Assembly (NCBI GenBank): GCA_964444825.1
Contig: CAYUIS010000204.1
Coordinates: 1-5,941, forward strand
DNA length: 5,941 nucleotides
DNA from: CAYUIS01 sp964444825
GTDB lineage: Bacteria > Chloroflexota > Anaerolineae > B4-G1
Direction of reading: 5' to 3'
The position numbers and the translations under genes are program-made. Under the pieces are notes generated by a model. The model did not search any database. It was not told the DNA's origin and saw only the letters and a list, made by a program, of their open reading frames with translations. Each line of letters starts with the position of its first letter. Position 1 is the stretch's first letter. Positions 1 through 3,916 of the stretch are shown piece after piece.

Positions 1-117
1 ATGCGATAGCCCTACCAGCCCTCCTGGGGCGATTGTTTTTGGCTGACCACAGCTCTGAGCCCCGTCCTCGGGGCGCCTTGCGCGACGAAAACCCGCTGTT
101 CCGATTTCGTGAAAACC

Positions 118-135
118 GCCCTCGGGGACGAGGGC
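118..135 (-). terminator. Possible second terminator hairpin
   Basis: A perfect 7-bp stem (GCCCTCG/CGAGGGC) closes a 4-nt loop. Read on the minus strand the stem is followed by GGTTTTC, a short and imperfect U tract. It could serve as a back-up terminator for tRNA-Leu read-through or belong to a gene beyond the left edge. Without the neighbouring gene its role is uncertain. Confidence 0.3.
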
Positions 136-180
136 TTGGAGCGTTAGTTTGGCAAGGTGCAACGCACCTGGAGGGGGAAA

Positions 181-205
181 CAAAAAGAGGCGGAGAGTCC
201 GCCTC
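181..205 (-). terminator. Rho-independent terminator of tRNA-Leu
   Basis: On the minus strand a perfect 8-bp stem (GAGGCGGA/TCCGCCTC, 187-205) with a 3-nt loop is directly followed by TTTTTG (186-181). It lies about 10 nt beyond the 3' end of the tRNA. This is a textbook intrinsic terminator and shows the tRNA transcript ends here. Confidence 0.85.
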
Positions 206-214
206 AGGTAAAGA

Positions 215-299
215 TGCCGAAGGTGGGAGTTGAACCCACACGAGCATAAAGCCCACTGCGCCCTGAACGCAGCGCGTCTGCCTGTTCCGCCACTTCGGC
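215..299 (-). tRNA. tRNA-Leu (anticodon CAG)
   Basis: This is a class II tRNA of 85 nt on the minus strand. The acceptor stem pairs GCCGAAG (299-293) with CTTCGGC (222-216), with discriminator A at 215. The anticodon stem CTGCG/CGCAG carries loop TTCAGGG, giving anticodon CAG (265-263), which reads CUG leucine codons. A long variable arm (GGGC, TTTAT, GCTC) and the T arm GTGGG-TTCAACT-CCCAC complete the leucine pattern. The 3' CCA is not encoded, because TCT follows the discriminator, so it must be added after transcription. A promoter lies just upstream and a terminator just downstream, so the gene is likely a single-gene transcription unit. Confidence 0.96.
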
Positions 300-331
300 T
301 TGTCAACTCCTCCCGCAACTGGAGCCGTGAT

Positions 332-359
332 ATTTTACATCAAACCCGCGTGTTGTCAA
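332..359 (-). promoter_or_regulatory. Sigma-70-like promoter of tRNA-Leu
   Basis: On the minus strand a perfect -35 TTGACA (359-354) is followed after 16 nt by TAAAAT (337-332), a 5/6 match to the -10 consensus. The expected start is near 325, about 25 nt before the mature tRNA. The -35 box contains the TGA stop codon (358-356) of the upstream substrate-binding protein gene, so the promoter overlaps that gene's end and no terminator separates the two. Confidence 0.7.
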
Positions 360-2053
360 GGAAGCTTGGCCTCAGCGTCGCTCACAAACACCCGGCGGGG
401 GACGATCCACCAATCGGCGATCGTACGGAAGCGGTCAGGTGGGTCCATCAGAGGGCCAATCTGAACATCGTGCACACGCGCGTCCACACCATAGGTATAG
501 ACCGGCACGTAGAGCAACAGGGCCGGCATCTCCTGAGCAAAGATGTCCTGGAACTCGTCATACAGCACTTTTCGCCTGTCGCGCTTGATGGCGATTCGGG
601 CCTGCTCCATCACCTCGCTGGCCCGGCGGTGGATGAACCCGCCATAGTTCTGGCCGTCCGTCACCTGTGTCTCATGCCAGAATGAATACGGGTCAGGGTC
701 ACCGCCCCAGTCCACGTTGAGGAGGATGGCGTCAAAGTCGCGGTTGTTCAGCGCCTCGCGTATCTCTGGCGGCGAGGCGGCCTGCACGGTGACCGAGATG
801 CCAAGCGCCGACCACTGCTCAACGAGCAGGTTCGCTATCCCCAACCGCTCTGGTTCGCTCGAGGTGAGCAACGTAAAGGCCAATCTTTGCCCATCCTTGT
901 TTCGCAGCCCATTGTCCGCCGCAACTTGGATCCAGCCGCTGTTGTTCAGTAAACCGTTGGCCCGATCCGGCGCATACTCGTAGCGCTGGATGCTTTCCTT
1001 GTACGCCCAGGTTCCCAGGACAAAGGGACTGTGGGCCACCAGCGCCTGGCCGTCGAGCACCTCGTCGATGATGCGCTGCCGGTCCAGCGCGTACATCAAC
1101 GCCTGCCGCACCTCAGGCTCCTGGAAGAACGGTAAATCCGAACGGGCCAGGTTGAGGAACACCAACCCGTATTCAGCCGTATAGGTCGAAAAGAGGTTGA
1201 GGGCAGGCATCCCACCGGCGCGCTCCAGCTCGGCCAGCGGGATGCGGCCAACCCCCTCTACCTCACCCGCTTCGTATCCATTCAGGGCAGCCTGCCAACT
1301 CGGGTAGAAACGGAACTGGATTCGGTCCAGATAGGGACGAGCCCGGTACTGTCGAGGGGCTTGCTCGAGGAGCAACGAGGTGATGGGCTCGATCTCGATC
1401 TCGGTTTCGTCCTGGACCTCAGACTCTGCCACTTTGAAGGGCCCGTTCCCAACCGGGTTGAGGTTAAAGTCCAGCGTTGGCAGGTCCGCAGCCTGAACCC
1501 CCTGTAACAGATGTGCCGGCAGGAGGCCAACGGTGGTATAGTCAAGGAACGGGGCGTACGGCTCGTTCAGTACAAAGCGGACCGTGCGACGATCCACCTC
1601 CTCGACCGTGACCGTGCGCCAGATAGATGATCCCAGGTCCGGGGGACCGGGAAAGTCCGGCGACTGCAAAAGGCCGATGGTGAAGATAACATCGGCTGCG
1701 CTGACTGCCGTCCCATCGTGCCAATAAGCATTGGAGCGCACATAGAAGGTATAGGCCAGCCCGTCAGGCGACATGTCCCACCCGCGGGCCAGGTCAGGCT
1801 CTACCTCGCCCTGCTCGTTCAGACGCGTCAGGCCACCGAACAGCAGGGCGCAGATGTCGCGGTCCACCTCGCTGTATCCACTCAACAGGGGGTTCAGGTA
1901 GCGCGGGAAGCCTGCGATACCCTCGACGTAGGTCCCTCCTCGGCCAGGACGGAGCACTGTCGTATAGTTTGCGGCCAGGTAGGCCAGCAGAATACCCACC
2001 AACAGAATGCCGAGGAGGATGAGGAGAATCTGCCAGCGGATGTGACGGGTCAC
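356..2053 (-). CDS. ABC transporter substrate-binding protein, family 5 (peptide/nickel type), membrane-anchored
   Basis: The 565-residue protein resembles extracellular solute-binding family 5 (OppA/DppA/NikA type), which captures oligopeptides or other solutes and passes them to an ABC permease. Family features are the N-terminal block with NPLLSGYSEVDRDI (54-67), LFGGLTRL (71-78) and VEPDLARGWDMSPDGLAYTF (84-103), then WHDGTAVSAADVIFTI (111-126), GNGPFKV (202-208), YGLVFLNLA (295-303), VRQALMYALDRQRI (315-328) and DPDPYSFWH (452-460). Residues 8-29 form one hydrophobic helix after Arg/His/Arg. There is no lipobox, and the only visible Cys is Cys68, so it is probably a signal anchor rather than a lipoprotein. 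The start is GTG, with GAGGGAG at 2070-2064 ten bases upstream, a slightly long spacing. No permease or ATPase gene is adjacent, so the substrate cannot be inferred. The gene follows secG after about 100 bp with no clear promoter, so it may be co-transcribed through the hairpin at 2097-2131. Confidence 0.9.
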   Translation of the reverse strand: MTRHIRWQILLILLGILLVGILLAYLAANYTTVLRPGRGGTYVEGIAGFPRYLNPLLSGYSEVDRDICALLFGGLTRLNEQGEVEPDLARGWDMSPDGLAYTFYVRSNAYWHDGTAVSAADVIFTIGLLQSPDFPGPPDLGSSIWRTVTVEEVDRRTVRFVLNEPYAPFLDYTTVGLLPAHLLQGVQAADLPTLDFNLNPVGNGPFKVAESEVQDETEIEIEPITSLLLEQAPRQYRARPYLDRIQFRFYPSWQAALNGYEAGEVEGVGRIPLAELERAGGMPALNLFSTYTAEYGLVFLNLARSDLPFFQEPEVRQALMYALDRQRIIDEVLDGQALVAHSPFVLGTWAYKESIQRYEYAPDRANGLLNNSGWIQVAADNGLRNKDGQRLAFTLLTSSEPERLGIANLLVEQWSALGISVTVQAASPPEIREALNNRDFDAILLNVDWGGDPDPYSFWHETQVTDGQNYGGFIHRRASEVMEQARIAIKRDRRKVLYDEFQDIFAQEMPALLLYVPVYTYGVDARVHDVQIGPLMDPPDRFRTIADWWIVPRRVFVSDAEAKLP

Positions 2054-2083
2054 GCTATATCGACTCCCTCTCGTCCGCGATCT

Positions 2084-2131
2084 CTTGACATATCAAGGGT
2101 GCTTTGAGAGTTTCATCTTCTCAAAGCACCC
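2084..2131 (-). terminator. 13-bp hairpin between secG and the binding-protein gene
   Basis: A perfect 13-bp inverted repeat (2097-2109 with 2119-2131) encloses a 9-nt loop. On the minus strand it lies 26 nt past the secG stop and is followed by TTGATATG, a poor U tract. A second small palindrome, CTTGA-CATA-TCAAG (2084-2097), abuts it. It could be a leaky secG terminator, an mRNA 3' stabiliser, or a processing/attenuation point that sets the level of the downstream gene. The stem is clear; the function is inferred. Confidence 0.55.
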
Positions 2132-2156
2132 CCCTCGCGCTGAGGCAAAAGCACAG

Positions 2157-2381
2157 TTAGCCGGTAAAGACCACGTTGATGACAGTGATGACAAAAAACG
2201 CGATAGACAGGCCAATCGTGATATTGAACAGTGTACGGTCCACACCTCGCCGCGTCTTGTAGACCGCGGTCTCTGTGCCGCCAAACACGCCTCCCATTCC
2301 GCCGCTTCTGACTTGCAGCAGGATGACGGCGATCAGCGCAACACTGATAATGATCTGAGCGATGTTGAGGTAAACTCCCAT
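2157..2381 (-). CDS. secG: Preprotein translocase subunit SecG
   Basis: This 74-residue protein is the small auxiliary subunit of the SecYEG channel, which helps SecA-driven export across the cytoplasmic membrane. It has the normal SecG plan: a first membrane helix (about 4-22), the conserved cytoplasmic loop LLQVRSGGMGGVFGG (21-35), then a polar stretch with TETAVYKTRRGVDR, and a second helix (about 52-72). I chose the ATG at 2381 because GGGAG (2394-2390) sits 8 nt upstream and the helix then begins at once, as in other SecG proteins. An in-frame upstream ATG at 2441 would add 20 unrelated residues, and it lies upstream of the expected transcription start near 2406. The gene has its own promoter (2413-2441). 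The neighbouring binding protein would be a Sec substrate, although the link may be only positional. Confidence 0.95.
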   Translation of the reverse strand: MGVYLNIAQIIISVALIAVILLQVRSGGMGGVFGGTETAVYKTRRGVDRTLFNITIGLSIAFFVITVINVVFTG

Positions 2382-2412
2382 TCCGATATCTCCCAAAAAA
2401 TGTTGTGAGGGG

Positions 2413-2441
2413 ATTATAGCATGCGAACCATGTCTCGACAA
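2413..2441 (-). promoter_or_regulatory. Extended -10 promoter of secG
   Basis: On the minus strand a perfect TATAAT (2418-2413) is preceded by TGC, giving an extended -10 motif. TTGTCG (2441-2436), a 4/6 match to the -35 consensus, lies 17 nt further up. The expected start near 2406 gives a leader of about 25 nt to the secG ATG. The same ATGCTATAATCCC core occurs in the cax promoter. Confidence 0.7.
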
Positions 2442-2444
2442 GAT

Positions 2445-2457
2445 GGCCCGCAGGGCC
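2445..2457 (-). terminator. Possible weak terminator of cax
   Basis: Directly after the cax stop codon (TAG, 2461-2459) the minus strand reads GGCCC-TGC-GGGCC, a 5-bp GC-only stem, followed by ATCTTGTC rather than a real U run. It may give partial termination; read-through into secG is possible. The -35 region of secG begins just past the stem. Confidence 0.35.
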
Positions 2458-2458
2458 T

Positions 2459-3502
2459 CTAGGCTGGCAAAAAGAAGAATGCCATAGCCAGGATGACATA
2501 CACGACCAGCAACTGCGCCCCCTCCATCCAGTTGGACTGGCCATCCAGCGCCACGAGCGCCGAGATAAAGGCGGCAGCAGCCAGGGCGATCAATTCAAAC
2601 TGGTTAAACACCAACGTCAGCGGATTACCCATCAACAGGCTGACGAACACCAGAACGGGGGCCACAAACAGAGCAACCTGCAGACTCGAACCGACCGATA
2701 TCTCCAGGCTCATATCCATGCGGTTCTTTGCAGCCACCGTAACGGCCGTCAAGTGCTCGGCGACGTTCCCTACCAGCGGGATCACCACGATACCCAGGAA
2801 GAACTCTGTCCATCCCAGGTGCTCAAGAACTGGCTCGACGGCCCCCACGAGCACCTCGCTCAACCAGGCAATGAAAGCGGTTGCTGCGAGAAGAACCAGC
2901 ACCGATTTTCGCACTGACCAGGAGGTTTCCCCGGGCGGCTCAGAGTGCTCCGGCTGTGAGATGGACGTGAAAGAGTACAAAAGACCCAAGCCGTATATCA
3001 GCATCATCGCCACCGCCACGCCCAAGCTCAGATACTCGACCGAGTCGTGGTTGACCAACTCGATGGCGTGGCTAAAGAGCGAAGGCACCCCGAGGGCAAT
3101 GATCGCCAGGATCAACATCGTCGCATCCAGCCCAGCCCGGACGCGGTTAAACTTTTGCTGGCCGTGCCGCAGTCCACCGACCAGGATGCTACAGCCCATC
3201 ACCAGAAGCAGGTTCCCGAGTATGGATCCGGTGATGGACGCCTTGACCAGTTCAAGCAGACCAGCGCGGATGGCAAAAAACGTGATGATCAACTCGGCTG
3301 CATTTCCCAATGTGGCATTGAGAAAACCTCCCAATCGGGGACCCGTATGGACGGCCAGGTGCTCCGTCGCTTCGCCCATGATGGCCGCCAGCGGTATCAC
3401 GCCCAATGCAGCGGCGGTAAAGGTGAGGAAAACCGGTCCATGGAGGTACTCTGAAGCCACTGCAACAGGTACGAGCAAGAGAAGCCAGTTGACAAGTCTC
3501 AT
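2459..3502 (-). CDS. cax: Calcium/proton antiporter (CaCA superfamily, Cax type)
   Basis: The 347-residue integral membrane protein belongs to the Ca2+:cation antiporter superfamily, Cax branch, which expels Ca2+ in exchange for protons. The two inverted family repeats are visible. The first has GFLNATLGNAAELIITFFAI (59-78), including the acidic residue Glu70, and the second has PLVGNVAEHLTAVTVAAKN (242-260) with Glu249, followed by ISVGSSLQVALFVAPVLV (268-285). About ten or eleven hydrophobic segments are split by a hydrophilic loop near 180-198. The length is normal for bacterial Cax. I chose ATG 3502 because AGAGGAG (3514-3508) lies 5 nt upstream and the protein then starts directly with a hydrophobic helix; an upstream ATG at 3532 would add ten polar residues without a good ribosome site. 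It is divergent from the kinase gene and has its own promoter and a leader of about 120 nt. Ion specificity (Ca2+, possibly Mn2+ or another divalent) cannot be settled from sequence. Confidence 0.93.
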   Translation of the reverse strand: MRLVNWLLLLVPVAVASEYLHGPVFLTFTAAALGVIPLAAIMGEATEHLAVHTGPRLGGFLNATLGNAAELIITFFAIRAGLLELVKASITGSILGNLLLVMGCSILVGGLRHGQQKFNRVRAGLDATMLILAIIALGVPSLFSHAIELVNHDSVEYLSLGVAVAMMLIYGLGLLYSFTSISQPEHSEPPGETSWSVRKSVLVLLAATAFIAWLSEVLVGAVEPVLEHLGWTEFFLGIVVIPLVGNVAEHLTAVTVAAKNRMDMSLEISVGSSLQVALFVAPVLVFVSLLMGNPLTLVFNQFELIALAAAAFISALVALDGQSNWMEGAQLLVVYVILAMAFFFLPA

Positions 3503-3623
3503 TGTTACTCCTCTGTCTATGCACTTGTCCATTAATAACCTCGCATTGTGGTATGGAAATCAGGCACACAATCACTGCCACACTGCAAAGTTGTCTTTGG
3601 ACAAGTACTATGGTCTTGGGACC
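3503..3623 (-). other. Structured 5' leader of the cax mRNA
   Basis: This untranslated stretch of about 120 nt runs from the predicted start to the cax ATG and holds no gene. Near its 5' end is the hairpin ATGGTC-CCAA-GACCAT (3625-3610). Next, TTGTC-CAAA-GACAA (3604-3591) can form a local hairpin. The same segment, ACTTGTCC (3606-3599), is also fully complementary to GGACAAGT (3530-3523), which lies nine bases before the AGAGGAG ribosome site. The two pairings exclude each other. This looks like a regulatory leader, but it matches no riboswitch class that I can name. Confidence 0.4.
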
Positions 3624-3629
3624 ATCGGG

Positions 3630-3657
3630 ATTATAGCATACCCCGTTCTGTTGACAA
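3630..3657 (-). promoter_or_regulatory. Extended -10 promoter of cax
   Basis: On the minus strand TATAAT (3635-3630) is preceded by TGC (extended -10), and TTGTCA (3657-3652), 5/6 to the -35 consensus, lies 16 nt upstream. The predicted start is near 3623. The -35 box ends about one base from the terminal repeat of the element at 3659-3794, so insertion of that element may have replaced the DNA upstream of this promoter. Confidence 0.7.
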
Positions 3658-3658
3658 T

Positions 3659-3794
3659 CTGACACTTTCAGAGAGACCAGGTTTTTCTACGTCTATCCAA
3701 GCGAACTGATGGCTCGGGAGTGGTTTGCGACCTATAACCACCGGGCTTTTCGGCGAAAGAACCTGGTTTCTGACCTTGTTGTGAAAAGTGTCAG
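3659..3794. mobile_element. MITE-like inverted-repeat element, copy A
   Basis: The 136-bp element has matching ends: CTGACACTTT at 3659-3668 and AAAGTGTCAG at 3785-3794. The similarity continues inwards; both arms carry CAGA..ACCAGGTT..TTTC, but the left arm lacks about 12 nt that the right arm has after the first nine bases. Inside is a second palindrome, GTGGTT...AACCAC (3720-3741). It encodes no protein, so it would depend on a transposase elsewhere. I see no clear target-site duplication. A second copy in reverse orientation starts at about 5849 and matches 3704-3795 at roughly 90% or more. It sits between two divergent genes, close to both promoters. A non-mobile regulatory repeat is the alternative reading. 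Confidence 0.65.
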
Positions 3795-3855
3795 GTAGCT
3801 AGACATCCTATCGTAATTTTGGGCAGCCCATCTGAACGGAGTGTCAGACAATACC

Positions 3856-3884
3856 TTGCCCAGCCCAGTGATTTCGAGTACAAT
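3856..3884 (+). promoter_or_regulatory. Promoter of the Ser/Thr kinase gene
   Basis: TTGCCC (3856-3861, 4/6) and TACAAT (3879-3884, 5/6) are separated by an ideal 17 nt. The predicted start near 3890 gives a leader of about 26 nt. The heptamer ACAATAC occurs three times around it (3848-3854, 3880-3886, 3898-3904), and the outer two are part of an exact 10-nt direct repeat, CAGACAATAC, spaced 50 nt apart; these could be regulator sites. Confidence 0.6.
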
Positions 3885-3916
3885 ACCGGCGTTACAGACA
3901 ATACTGGAGCCAAACA

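Larger units (their letters stand above)
1..214. other. Non-coding, hairpin-rich region downstream of tRNA-Leu
   Basis: No convincing gene is seen here; the only open frame (33-233, plus) has low-complexity Arg/Gly/Glu-rich content typical of chance translation and runs into the tRNA. The stretch holds four perfect short inverted repeats: 59-74 (6-bp stem, TCCT loop), 118-135 (7-bp stem, GGGA loop), 155-169 (6-bp stem, AAC loop) and 187-205 (8-bp stem, terminator). The octamer CCTCGGGG occurs at 66-73 and again at 120-127. A weak 4-bp GC hairpin at 18-30 followed by GATTGTTTTT could be the terminator of a plus-strand gene ending before the window, but this is a guess. Confidence 0.6.

Noticed and set aside
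301..306. A second TTGACA (minus strand) directly before the tRNA
   Set aside because: A matching -10 would fall inside the mature tRNA, so it cannot drive the full tRNA; the pair at 332-359 is better placed.
230..685. Plus-strand open frame of 151 residues over the tRNA and the end of the binding-protein gene
   Set aside because: It begins inside tRNA-Leu and runs antisense to a strongly supported coding region.
2157..2441. A longer SecG with 20 extra N-terminal residues starting at 2441
   Set aside because: The extension crosses the likely secG promoter and transcription start and adds residues before the first helix that are not typical of SecG; the ATG at 2381 has a proper ribosome site.
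2493..3662. Plus-strand open frame of 389 residues opposite cax
   Set aside because: It is fully antisense to a well-supported antiporter gene, its translation is low-complexity Ser/Thr/Arg/Pro-rich with no recognisable family, and it lacks a good ribosome site.
3659..3794. CRISPR-like or phage attachment site reading of the inverted repeat
   Set aside because: There are no regularly spaced direct repeats, no cas genes, no integrase, and the copies are inverted rather than direct.
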